From the NCBI GenBank assembly GCA_027487795.1, contig JAIYCX010000039.1:248001-312000 (forward strand): a stretch of 64,000 nucleotides of DNA. The letters are read 5' to 3'. This DNA is from Pseudomonadota bacterium (lineage in GTDB: Bacteria > Bdellovibrionota_C > UBA2361 > SZUA-149 > DAOLCO01). The position numbers and the translations under genes are program-made. Under the pieces are notes generated by a model. That model ran no database searches and had not been told where the DNA came from. It saw only the letters and a list, made by a program, of their open reading frames with translations. Below, one piece after another: positions 21,775-30,958 of this stretch. Each line of letters starts with the position of its first letter. Positions within the stretch are counted from its first letter, which is position 1.

Positions 21775-21813
21775 AACATAATAAGTGAGTAATGAAAAAG
21801 TTGGAGAATCTAA

Positions 21814-22281
21814 ATGTACAATAAAATAGCACATAAGCAATATAGTACTGTTCACGTGTCGACAGTAGATCGTGGCAGATTGCTACTAATGTTATTTGAA
21901 GGTTGTCTAAAATTTTTAAAGCACGCAAAAGCTGGTTTAGAAAATAATGATAAGCCTAAATTTGCTAAGTATTTAAGTAAATCTCAAGCAATAATTTCAG
22001 AATTAATGTTAACACTTGACTTTGAAAAAGGTGGAAGTATAGCTAAAGATTTAGATAGGTTATATGATTTTATGCTTTATTATTTGACTGAAGCAAATCT
22101 AGAAAGAAATCCTGTTAAAGTACAAAAAGTAATTGAGATATTAGAAATGATTACAGCAGCTTATAAAGAAGTAATTGAAGGTGAAAGTAAATCAGGAGTT
22201 AAATCTGTTAACCCAAATCAAACTTCAGAGCTTCCAGCGGGAACAACACTTCCAGTTAAAGGTATCAATATTTCATTCTAA
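21814..22281 (+). CDS. fliS: Flagellar export chaperone FliS
   Basis: Cytoplasmic chaperone that binds the C-terminus of flagellin and prevents premature polymerisation. The N-terminus MYNKIAHKQY and the helix RGRLLLMLFEGCLKFLKHA are diagnostic; YDFMLYYLTEANLERNP and VIEILEMITAAYKEV complete the four-helix bundle. At 155 residues it is slightly longer than the usual ~130 because of a polar C-terminal tail. GGAGA eight bases upstream serves as ribosome-binding site. fliD-fliS order is standard; fliT is not obvious after it. Confidence 0.93.
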   Translation: MYNKIAHKQYSTVHVSTVDRGRLLLMLFEGCLKFLKHAKAGLENNDKPKFAKYLSKSQAIISELMLTLDFEKGGSIAKDLDRLYDFMLYYLTEANLERNPVKVQKVIEILEMITAAYKEVIEGESKSGVKSVNPNQTSELPAGTTLPVKGINISF

Positions 22282-22373
22282 AATAATATTTTTTAGTTTG
22301 AATTTTAAATACTACTAAACCTGCATAAGCAGCATCCTAATCCTGATTCATCTATATATAGAATTCTCAGGAC

Positions 22374-25088
22374 ATGGATAAGAATACAGAATTACAAGAT
22401 ATTGCTGCTTTAATGCGATCAGAATGGGATGATCGTATTAATTCTGATTACAGATATTGGATGAGCGATGGAGTAGATGATGATGTCTCGATGTGGAATT
22501 CTGGTATTCGAGATTTTGATATTTTAACAAAATATATTCCCTCTGTTGTATTAAAGGAAAGCAGTACTTTAGATGTAGGCTGCGGTGTTGGTAGAATAGT
22601 TTATCCTGCTAGTGAAAAAGTAAAAAATATAGTTGGCATTGATGTATCTACAGAAGCTATTTCAACAGCTAAAAATTTTAATCGTCCAAAAGAGAATATA
22701 AAATTTATAGTCGGAAATGGTCTTGATTTGAGTGTGCTTCAAGATAATAGTTTTGATTTATTGATATCATTTGCTGCTTTATGCAGTATACCTTCTAGAG
22801 TTTTTGCTAAGTATTTATGCGAATTTGGAAGAGTCGTAAAAATTGGCGGTACATTAAGAATACAAATATATTTAGGCAATGAACAAGCATTATCTGAAGA
22901 AGATACTCTAGCATTACGTTCATATGATCTAAATAGATTCAAATCTGCTTTAGAGTTAGTAGGCTTTAATTTCAATTATGCAGAGGAAGTAAATTTAGAC
23001 TTTGAAGTATCTGATTATGATAAGGGAGTCGTCGCTTATATCGTTGGTGCAGAAAGGATAAATGTTGAGATAGCTGACTTTTCCAAGGTTTTTGAAACCT
23101 TAATTTCATCACCAGAAAAAGTAGTTGGATTAAATTGGCAAGGTTCTGAAACAGCATCATATGTTGCGCTTGCTAGGGTTCGTCAATTGATAGAAAAAAA
23201 AGATTTAAACGGTGCAAAGAATGCACTTCAACTAGCTAAAAAAACGTATCATGGTGATAATTTAGATATTAAAATAATTGTAAATGATCTTGAAAGAGAA
23301 TTAGAATCTAAAAATAATTTAAAACAGATTAATATTAGTAATTCTAATCATAATATCTCGGAAAAATTTACTGAAATAATAACAGAAGAAGGACCGTGTC
23401 TGATTTATAAGGGTATAGCCTTAAGTCATCAAGTTAAACCAAAGGAAGCTGCTAAAAACTGGGCAACAAGAACTTTAAAATCACTGGAATTTAAAGATAG
23501 TTCTATCTTAATTGTAGGAGCCGGTGATTCTAACTTCGCGTTAGCTTTAAAAAATTTAACTGAACAGAATATTATAATTTATGAAGAAGACTTAGATTTA
23601 ATAAAGTACTCAAAAAATAGATTTGAAAATACTTTTAGATATATTAGTAAACTTAATGAACTAGATTATATTTTAAGTGATGAAACTACAATTAACTTAG
23701 TTGTTTTACCTTCGGCGCCTTTCTATATGCAAGAAAGTGTGGAAGTCGTCAGAAAAAAACACCGTAAAAAATATTTAATCAAAGGTATTAAACCTAATAT
23801 TGGTATTGTCGGTCCTCTCTATGGGGGTACTTTACCCATTGCTGGTTATATAGAAACTGCATTTAAGAATCTTGGACAAAGAGTTGAATATATAGATCTG
23901 TCAGGATATTTAGGAACATATAACTCATTTGATAAATTTTTAAAGAATAAGTCCACAAAGGATGTTCTTGAACACGGTTTTGTAAATTTAATGAGTGATC
24001 TCGTTTATCAGATAGTAGAAGAGCGAAAATTAGATATCATAATATCTGTCGCTCTTGCTCCGATTAGCCCAACGATACTTGAAAAGTTAAATAAAAAAGG
24101 AGTAATAACCGCCCATTGGTTTATGGAGGATACAAAAAGATTTTCAACATGGAAGAATATTGCAAAGTATTATGACTATTTTTTTATCTTTCAAAAAGGC
24201 GAATCGATGGCAGAAGTTAAAAATGCAGGTGGAAATAGAGTACATTATCTACCATTAGCATTTTCTCAACAATTTCATAAACAGATTGTATTAACTCCGC
24301 AAGAAATAGAAGAGTTCGGCTCTAAGTTATCATTTGTTGGTGCTGGTTATAATAATAGAAGACATATTTTTTCTAAACTAGCTGATTTAGATGTCAAAAT
24401 ATGGGGAAGCGAGTGGCCAGATATGGTTCCATTTAAAAGAATGGTACAAAGAGCTGGCGCTAGAATCTCAGTAGAGGATTACGTAAAAATATTTAATTCT
24501 AGTGACATAAATATAAATTTACACTCTTCTCATGAAAGAGATGGTATTGATCCTAGTGGTGATTCTGTAAATCCTCGAACGTTTGAATTAGCAGGTTGTA
24601 AAGCATTTCAATTAGTAGATGAAAGAACATTATTACCAGAGCTTTTTGAAGTCGATAAAGAAATTATAACTTTTAATTCATTAAGTGATCTAAGAGAAAA
24701 AATTAATTTTTATCAGAATCAACCCGACTTAAGAAAAGAAATTACTAATAAAGCATATGAAAGAGCTTTAAATTTTCATACCTACGAAAAAAGATTAGAA
24801 GAAATGTTGGAAATTATACTTCTAGATTTTGGAGATAGTATTAAAATGAAGATAGAGCAGGGGCCATGGCCAAAAACTTTAGAAGCTTGCAAAGATAAAC
24901 CAGATTTAGCTTCTAGGCTAAGGATTATACAAGAAAAAGGAGAAGAGCCTACCTTAGAAGCATTAGTTGGAGATATTACACAAGGAAAAGGAAAGTTATC
25001 TGATGTGGAAATGAAATTAATGTTTCTTCATCATATGAGAGGGCAGATAACTCAGGTTAATAAGTTAAGGAATGGTTCAGGTGTATAA
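22374..25088 (+). CDS. Methyltransferase-glycosyltransferase fusion (CgeB-like), probable flagellin glycosylation
   Basis: A 904-residue multidomain protein. Residues ~55-175 form a class I SAM methyltransferase with LDVGCGVGRIVYPA and VGIDVSTEAI. A second Rossmann-like segment with SILIVGAGDSNFA lies at about 380-460. Residues ~475-825 form a GT-B glycosyltransferase of the CgeB/DUF3880 type, with NIGIVGPLYGGTLPIAGYIE at its start and PRTFELAGCKAFQLVDE at its nucleotide-sugar end. The position right after fliS suggests modification of flagellin glycans; that is inference. The next gene starts inside its last 17 bases. Confidence 0.75.
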   Translation: MDKNTELQDIAALMRSEWDDRINSDYRYWMSDGVDDDVSMWNSGIRDFDILTKYIPSVVLKESSTLDVGCGVGRIVYPASEKVKNIVGIDVSTEAISTAKNFNRPKENIKFIVGNGLDLSVLQDNSFDLLISFAALCSIPSRVFAKYLCEFGRVVKIGGTLRIQIYLGNEQALSEEDTLALRSYDLNRFKSALELVGFNFNYAEEVNLDFEVSDYDKGVVAYIVGAERINVEIADFSKVFETLISSPEKVVGLNWQGSETASYVALARVRQLIEKKDLNGAKNALQLAKKTYHGDNLDIKIIVNDLERELESKNNLKQINISNSNHNISEKFTEIITEEGPCLIYKGIALSHQVKPKEAAKNWATRTLKSLEFKDSSILIVGAGDSNFALALKNLTEQNIIIYEEDLDLIKYSKNRFENTFRYISKLNELDYILSDETTINLVVLPSAPFYMQESVEVVRKKHRKKYLIKGIKPNIGIVGPLYGGTLPIAGYIETAFKNLGQRVEYIDLSGYLGTYNSFDKFLKNKSTKDVLEHGFVNLMSDLVYQIVEERKLDIIISVALAPISPTILEKLNKKGVITAHWFMEDTKRFSTWKNIAKYYDYFFIFQKGESMAEVKNAGGNRVHYLPLAFSQQFHKQIVLTPQEIEEFGSKLSFVGAGYNNRRHIFSKLADLDVKIWGSEWPDMVPFKRMVQRAGARISVEDYVKIFNSSDININLHSSHERDGIDPSGDSVNPRTFELAGCKAFQLVDERTLLPELFEVDKEIITFNSLSDLREKINFYQNQPDLRKEITNKAYERALNFHTYEKRLEEMLEIILLDFGDSIKMKIEQGPWPKTLEACKDKPDLASRLRIIQEKGEEPTLEALVGDITQGKGKLSDVEMKLMFLHHMRGQITQVNKLRNGSGV

Positions 25089-26787
25089 TAAAATTTTAAT
25101 TATTGCGATAACTAGAATGGGAGATTTGCTTCAAGCTTCTCCTACTATACAGGGCTTAAAAAATCAGTATCCTGATTCTAGGATTACTATTGTAGTAGAT
25201 ACAAATTTTGCTTCTATTTGTAAGGGTATTCCAGGAATTGATGAAATTAAAGAACTTGATATGAATTACATAGCAAGAGGTGTCTCTCAAGGTGGTGAGG
25301 GTTTGGTTGGTTGCTATGATTATATTTCTAAATTAGTTTCGGAACTAAGGAATGAAAACTTCGACTATTGTTTGAATATGTCAAACTCTGCTTATACAGC
25401 TATATTGATAAAGTTACTTGATATAAAAGCTTGTAGAGGATGGCTCTCAGATGATGAAGGATTTAGATTAATGGCTGATTCCTGGTCAATGCTATTTTCT
25501 GCATTCGTATATCATTCAAATAGAGATTATAATGGAATGAATCTTGTTGATATATTTAGATGTGGAGCTGAGGTAAATAAACATCCACTTGGACTACAAT
25601 TTAATCCTTCTCAAGAGGGTGAGATTAAAATGCGTTCTCTACTATCAACTTTATTTAAGGATTCAGATGGTCCTTTAATAGGAATACAAGTAGGCGCAAG
25701 CCAAGAAAAGAGGCAGTGGTCAGCAAAGAATTTTGCATTATTAACTAAATATTTAGTACAAGATTTAAATGCGAGAATAATTTACACAGGTTCTCGTGAT
25801 GAATCTGAGCTTGTTCTTGCTGTTCAAAATGAGTATTCAACGGACAGAGCTGTTAATTTAGCAGGAAAAACAAATATTGATGAGTTAGGTTCATTATTAA
25901 GTTTGACTGATTTATTAATTACCGGAGATACAGGACCAATGCATTTATCAGTTGCTGTAGGCACACCTGTTGTTGCTTTGTTCCTTGCCTCTGCATTATG
26001 TTATGAAACTGGTCCTTACAGTTCTGGTAACCTAATTATACAACCACAAATTAGTTGTAATCCTTGTAATCCAAATTATCCGTGTATTAGACCAGATTGT
26101 CATGATCTTATATCACCAGAATTAGTAAATTATTTAGCTAAGTTAAGGTTGAGAACTTCTTTAGAACATGATGGATTTATACAAGTAGCAGAAGATATAG
26201 CTCCTTCATCTCAAGTTAGAATATTCCGTTCGGCATTTGATACTGATGGTTTTCTTGAATTTATTCAAATTAACGGTAAAACAGCTGAAAAAGGTTATCC
26301 TGAGGGTTATCTTGATTCCATAAGACAAACTTATAGAAAACTATGGAAGGAGGAATTAGCAAATATAAAACAGCAGTCATTTGTCCCAAATGAGACAAAA
26401 TCTCAAAATTTATTTCCTAACAGTGAAAATATAATTGAATTATGTAAAAGAGCATATAAGTATCTAGATTTATTGAAAGATAATGCTACTAACCCAATCG
26501 GTTCTCTAAATGAACTGCAAGAAATCAGCAAAAATTTAAACGATATAGAACTAGAAATAGAGGAAATTTCACTTACTTTTCCAATCCTTGGTGCAGTAGT
26601 TCGCATCTTTATTATGTCGAAGGAAAATATTAGAGGCGATAATTTAGTTAAGCTCGCTGATGATACTAAGAAGTTATACGAAGATTTAGAAAGAAGAATA
26701 ATAAACTTTGGTAGATTTTATTTTGAAGTTGCAACTTCAGAAACTCTATCTAGGAGAGAAGAAAATGATACAAGTAATAGTAGATAA
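25072..26787 (+). CDS. Glycosyltransferase family 9 (heptosyltransferase-like) with helical C-terminal extension
   Basis: Residues 1-~345 are a GT9 domain: KILIIAITRMGDLLQASPTI at the N-terminus, IGIQVGASQEKRQWS, and LLITGDTGPMHLSVAVGTPVVALF in the donor site. A CNPCNPNYPC cysteine cluster precedes the end of the domain, as in ADP-heptose transferases. About 200 further residues form a mostly helical region not found in ordinary WaaC/WaaF. An in-frame GTG at 25081 is an alternative start. Among flagellar glycosylation genes it may transfer a heptose to flagellin rather than to LPS. It overlaps its neighbours on both sides. Confidence 0.8.
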   Translation: MVQVYNKILIIAITRMGDLLQASPTIQGLKNQYPDSRITIVVDTNFASICKGIPGIDEIKELDMNYIARGVSQGGEGLVGCYDYISKLVSELRNENFDYCLNMSNSAYTAILIKLLDIKACRGWLSDDEGFRLMADSWSMLFSAFVYHSNRDYNGMNLVDIFRCGAEVNKHPLGLQFNPSQEGEIKMRSLLSTLFKDSDGPLIGIQVGASQEKRQWSAKNFALLTKYLVQDLNARIIYTGSRDESELVLAVQNEYSTDRAVNLAGKTNIDELGSLLSLTDLLITGDTGPMHLSVAVGTPVVALFLASALCYETGPYSSGNLIIQPQISCNPCNPNYPCIRPDCHDLISPELVNYLAKLRLRTSLEHDGFIQVAEDIAPSSQVRIFRSAFDTDGFLEFIQINGKTAEKGYPEGYLDSIRQTYRKLWKEELANIKQQSFVPNETKSQNLFPNSENIIELCKRAYKYLDLLKDNATNPIGSLNELQEISKNLNDIELEIEEISLTFPILGAVVRIFIMSKENIRGDNLVKLADDTKKLYEDLERRIINFGRFYFEVATSETLSRREENDTSNSR

Positions 26788-27358
26788 TAATTCGCTATCA
26801 ACAGAATTTACTAATGATAGAACTATGGGTGAACTAGTAGAATATATAAAGTCTACAATTGATCCAAGTAGCATAATAGTTTCTTTGACTAAAGATGATA
26901 TCCCACTTAGTGATAATGATTGGAAAAGTAATTTAAGTGCTTTAACTAATAGTAAATTAGAAATTAAGACAGGAGCCAAAAGTGAGTTTATTAAAATTAG
27001 ACTGGAGGCAGTTGGAAATTTAGTAGGTAATCTTATCGATAGAATACAAGAAACATCAGTTCTATTTCAAAATGGTAGTATTGTTGAAGCTAATAAAATA
27101 TTTTCAAGTTGTCTAGAAGATTTAAATGCTCTGATTTCATGGTTACACTCTATAATATCTATGGACTCTGAATTTTATGTAACTGAACTTAAAATTTTTT
27201 CAGGTCAAGTAAAAGATTTTAGATATGTTGCTGGACAACTACAGCAGCAGCAACTTTTTCAATCATGGTGGGCGCTAGGTGAGACTTTAACTACAAAACT
27301 AATACCGCTTTTAGAAGCCATGAAAACTCTTGGAATTGAAGCAGGAAAAAGATTATAA
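26765..27358 (+). CDS. Unknown protein with beta-grasp-like N-terminus and helical C-terminus
   Basis: I choose the ATG at 26765 because AGGAGAG lies just upstream at good spacing; a longer open frame back to a TTG at 26708 lacks such support. The 197-residue product begins with a ~75-residue segment whose pattern (IQVIVD, then LSTEF, then TMGELVEYI, then IIVSLTKDDIPL, ending LEIKTG) resembles a ubiquitin/ThiS-like beta-grasp fold. The remaining ~120 residues are helical. It overlaps the preceding GT9 gene by 23 bases and sits between two glycosyltransferases, so it may be an accessory subunit. No family recognised; the fold is inference. Confidence 0.7.
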   Translation: MIQVIVDNNSLSTEFTNDRTMGELVEYIKSTIDPSSIIVSLTKDDIPLSDNDWKSNLSALTNSKLEIKTGAKSEFIKIRLEAVGNLVGNLIDRIQETSVLFQNGSIVEANKIFSSCLEDLNALISWLHSIISMDSEFYVTELKIFSGQVKDFRYVAGQLQQQQLFQSWWALGETLTTKLIPLLEAMKTLGIEAGKRL

Positions 27359-27394
27359 CATATATAGTATTGCAAGATAATTAGGTTGGGATGT

Positions 27395-30300
27395 ATGAAC
27401 TCGTTTGATAAAAAAAGGATAGGAATATTAAAATCTAGAAACTCATCTTGGACTTTAGATTTTATTATTAATTCATTGTCAAATGTTATAGACATATATA
27501 GTCTTAAAGAAGAAGGGACATCTAATCAGAATCTTAATTTACCTTCATGGGAGAGATCTAAAGGTATTTTAGATTTTGAACAGTTTTCCAACCTAGATGG
27601 CGTTATTGTTCCTATTTGTTTTCCATATTTAGACAGTCAAATTTTATGTAGGGATTTAAATAAGTTAAAAGCTAGCGGAGTTCCTATTATATCATTCTTA
27701 TTGGATCCAATTGGAACGGACTCCATGAAGATGTTATTAGAATCTTCATCCCAAATAGTTGTTTTTGATAATAGAGACTTACAAACTCTTATTAATTTAA
27801 ATATAAGTTCAGATAACATAAAACAATTACCTTTTCCGATTTTAAATAACGATAAGATTAATTTAAATAATATTAGAAATAATATAGTTTCTTTAAATTT
27901 CAATTATGAAAAGCAGTATGAAGAAATTTTAACATCTAGTTTGTATGATTTCAGTAATATAAAGCTTTCTTTAGTTTCTATTCCAGAGTCTATAAATTCT
28001 AAAAATACAAATGACTTTAATAATAAACAAGGTGAATTATTTAATACTATTCAAAGACACGCTTTGGAAAGTAAAGTAAATGATTTAGTTTTAAAGATTA
28101 GTTACGAAGAATTGGTTGTTGAGATTTCTAAAGCTAAATATGTTATTATTCCAGGAAAATATTATGATGATATATTTCAAAAAAGAATTATCATAGCTAT
28201 CTGCAATTCTTTAAATACACCTGTAATATATGAAGATTATACTTCTTCATTGTCGGAAAATCAAAATAGATCTCTTTTTATTCAAGGGAGTACGCTAAGA
28301 GAAAAAAGTAAATCATTAGCTAGTTTAGTTAATAATGACATAATAAGAGAACAGATTCTTAAAAATTTAAACAATATTCAAGATATTAATAATATCTATC
28401 AATTATTTTTTGAAGAGTTAAAATTAGAAAATAAAATAATTTTATTAGATGTTGTTGATTCAGAAGAAGACGAGCCAATAATTTTAAATAAAGTATTACC
28501 TAGTATTTTATTTAGAACAAGACAAAATGTGTTTTCACAGCCTGGTGGTGATACCATAAAAATGAATCGTTGTGTCGAAGGATTGAGAAATCTCGGTTAT
28601 AATATCGTCGTCGATACAGAAGGTAAAGAAGATATTACAAAGTATGACTTAGTTCAGTTATTTAATTTTGCTTTGAAAGATCATACTGAATCTATTGCTA
28701 AGGAATGTGTGCATAAAAATGTACCATACGTAGTTGATACTATGTATGAGGATTGGCCAAAGTTTTTTAACAAGATGATTACTAGTTACCATTGTTTAAA
28801 TGCATATGTAAATGAAGGTCAAAATAGAGATAAGTGGCTAAATTTTGAGGAGCAAATTAGAAATTCTATTCCATGTGATAAGTGGGATAATTCTTTTACA
28901 GCAAATCATGCAAGTGCAATTTATGTATCTGGTAAAAATGAAGAATCTAATATTTTAAAAGACTATCCAAATGCAAAAAGGGTACGTACAGTTTATTGCG
29001 GTTCGGAGGTATCTGACTTTAGAGATGGCGGAGAACTATTTAGAAATAAATATGGTATTGATAATTTTATACTTTGTGTTGGTCGGTTAGAAACAAGAAA
29101 AAATCAATTAATGTTATTAAAAGCATTAGAGGATAGTGATTTAACATTAGTTTTTGCTTCTAGTGGGTTTACATACCAACCTGAATATGAAAAAGCTTGT
29201 AGAAGTTTTAAAAGAAAGGGTCAAACAATATTTTTAGAACGTTTAACACCAGAAGAACTTACTAGTGCTTATCAAGCAGCAAAAGTTCATGCTTTACCTA
29301 GTTGGTATGAATTACCAGGACTTGTTTCTTTAGAGGCAGCAAAACTAGGAGCAAACGTAGTTGCTAGTAAATATGGAACTATCGAAGATTATTTAAAAGA
29401 ATATGCATTTTATTGCCGTCCAGATGATGCAGAAAGTATTTGTGCGGCAGTAACAGCAGCTTATTATGCACCAAGAAGGACTCAATTAGTCGATTTAGCT
29501 GATAGCTATAGCTGGGATAATACCTGTAAGGCAATTTCTGATTTATATGAAGAAGTTCTCTCTGAGATATCAAATAATGTAGCTAATCAAGACTATGTTA
29601 TAGTGGATAATAATTCAACTGAAGAATCAACTTTAACGAGTGAAAGTCAAGAAAATATTAAATTAATGTTACTAGAAGGTAACTCCCACATAGTAGCCGG
29701 TAAATATGATATTGCAAAAGATTTATTTAGCAATATTTTAAACTTTAATTATTTAACCGAAGAAGATGAAGTTAATGTTTTTAGATCATTAGGCGTGATG
29801 TATATACAAACTAATAATTTAAAAGAGGCAGATGAGTATTTTAAGAAAGCATTAAAGATCAATCCTAGAGATGTTAAATCATTACTTGGAAAGGGCCATA
29901 TAATTTGGGAGACTTCAAGTAAAGAAGAAGCATATTCTATATATAAACAAGCTGCATCACTAGACCCTTCCAATAAGAGTGCTATATTATATCTTGTTAG
30001 TTCTTCTTATGAGTTAAATAAATTAGAAGAACTAGAATCTTCATTAAGAGAGTATTTAAGAGAAGATCAATCTAATGTACAGATTCAATATTGTTTAGCA
30101 GGTTGTTATTATAAGCAAAAAAAATATGGTGCTGCAACAGGAGTAGTTGAAAGAATTTTAAAATTAGATCCTACTAGAAAGGATGCTGCAGAGTTAAAGA
30201 ATTTAATAAAAGAACAAGAAGTAGATTTAAGTATTAATGTTGAGGAGTCTCAGACTCAAATTCAGTATTCCTTATTAAAATCTAAATTAGAATTATTTAA

Positions 30301-30952
30301 ATCAGAAAAGAAATATAACGAATTAATAGAATTCGTAAATAATTTACTTCATAATAAAGAGTATAATGAAGATTCTATAAATTTAGCAAAACTTTTTCAG
30401 GCTGAGAGCTATGGTTGTATAGGAGATTTAATTAATGCGGAGAAAGTTTTTGAAGAATTAGAGAATAAACAATTTATGTTATCACGAGTATTATGTGGTA
30501 TGGGAGCAATAGCTGCCTTTACTGCAGATTGGACAAGAGCTGAAAATTATTTTGAATTAAGTTTATCGAAAGACCCTAAATCTGATATGCCATTAGCAGG
30601 ATTAGGAATTTGTGCAGAATCATCTGATCGTTTTGAAGATGCATGGAATTATTTTACAGAAGCTTTGAATAGGAATCCTGAAAATTTACAAGCATTAATG
30701 GGTATTATCAAATTAGGTTATAAAATTGATCGCTTAGAATTAGTAGAAGATAATTTAAAAAAGTATCTTGAAATGAAACCTGTTGATTTGTCTATTTTAT
30801 ACTCATTAGCAGGCTGTTTGTTTGCACAAGGTAGAACTATAGAAGCCATTAGTGAATTAAAAAATATTTTAATTTTTGATCCACAACATAAACATGCCAG
30901 TGAATTACTGAGTGAAATAGAGAGTGGAAAAAAATATTCTAATTTATCTTAG
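27395..30952 (+). CDS. Large glycosyltransferase (GT4-like) with C-terminal TPR repeats
   Basis: About 1185 residues. Residues ~1-350 look like an unrecognised Rossmann-type domain starting KRIGILKSRN. Residues ~370-720 are a GT4/GT-B glycosyltransferase, with FILCVGRLETRKNQLMLLKA, RLTPEELTSAYQAAKVHALP and PGLVSLEAAKLGANVVASKYG. From about 750 to the end are tetratricopeptide repeats, for example LKEADEYFKKALKINPRD and AWNYFTEALNRNPENLQAL. TPR-linked glycosyltransferases often modify proteins, the TPR part binding the acceptor. I prefer the ATG at 27395 to the in-frame TTG at 27386. Confidence 0.8.
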   Translation: MNSFDKKRIGILKSRNSSWTLDFIINSLSNVIDIYSLKEEGTSNQNLNLPSWERSKGILDFEQFSNLDGVIVPICFPYLDSQILCRDLNKLKASGVPIISFLLDPIGTDSMKMLLESSSQIVVFDNRDLQTLINLNISSDNIKQLPFPILNNDKINLNNIRNNIVSLNFNYEKQYEEILTSSLYDFSNIKLSLVSIPESINSKNTNDFNNKQGELFNTIQRHALESKVNDLVLKISYEELVVEISKAKYVIIPGKYYDDIFQKRIIIAICNSLNTPVIYEDYTSSLSENQNRSLFIQGSTLREKSKSLASLVNNDIIREQILKNLNNIQDINNIYQLFFEELKLENKIILLDVVDSEEDEPIILNKVLPSILFRTRQNVFSQPGGDTIKMNRCVEGLRNLGYNIVVDTEGKEDITKYDLVQLFNFALKDHTESIAKECVHKNVPYVVDTMYEDWPKFFNKMITSYHCLNAYVNEGQNRDKWLNFEEQIRNSIPCDKWDNSFTANHASAIYVSGKNEESNILKDYPNAKRVRTVYCGSEVSDFRDGGELFRNKYGIDNFILCVGRLETRKNQLMLLKALEDSDLTLVFASSGFTYQPEYEKACRSFKRKGQTIFLERLTPEELTSAYQAAKVHALPSWYELPGLVSLEAAKLGANVVASKYGTIEDYLKEYAFYCRPDDAESICAAVTAAYYAPRRTQLVDLADSYSWDNTCKAISDLYEEVLSEISNNVANQDYVIVDNNSTEESTLTSESQENIKLMLLEGNSHIVAGKYDIAKDLFSNILNFNYLTEEDEVNVFRSLGVMYIQTNNLKEADEYFKKALKINPRDVKSLLGKGHIIWETSSKEEAYSIYKQAASLDPSNKSAILYLVSSSYELNKLEELESSLREYLREDQSNVQIQYCLAGCYYKQKKYGAATGVVERILKLDPTRKDAAELKNLIKEQEVDLSINVEESQTQIQYSLLKSKLELFKSEKKYNELIEFVNNLLHNKEYNEDSINLAKLFQAESYGCIGDLINAEKVFEELENKQFMLSRVLCGMGAIAAFTADWTRAENYFELSLSKDPKSDMPLAGLGICAESSDRFEDAWNYFTEALNRNPENLQALMGIIKLGYKIDRLELVEDNLKKYLEMKPVDLSILYSLAGCLFAQGRTIEAISELKNILIFDPQHKHASELLSEIESGKKYSNLS

Positions 30953-30958
30953 TATACT

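Noticed and set aside
21716..21928. Minus-strand open frame of 70 residues
   Set aside because: Covers the fliS start on the other strand and shows no motif or ribosome-binding site.
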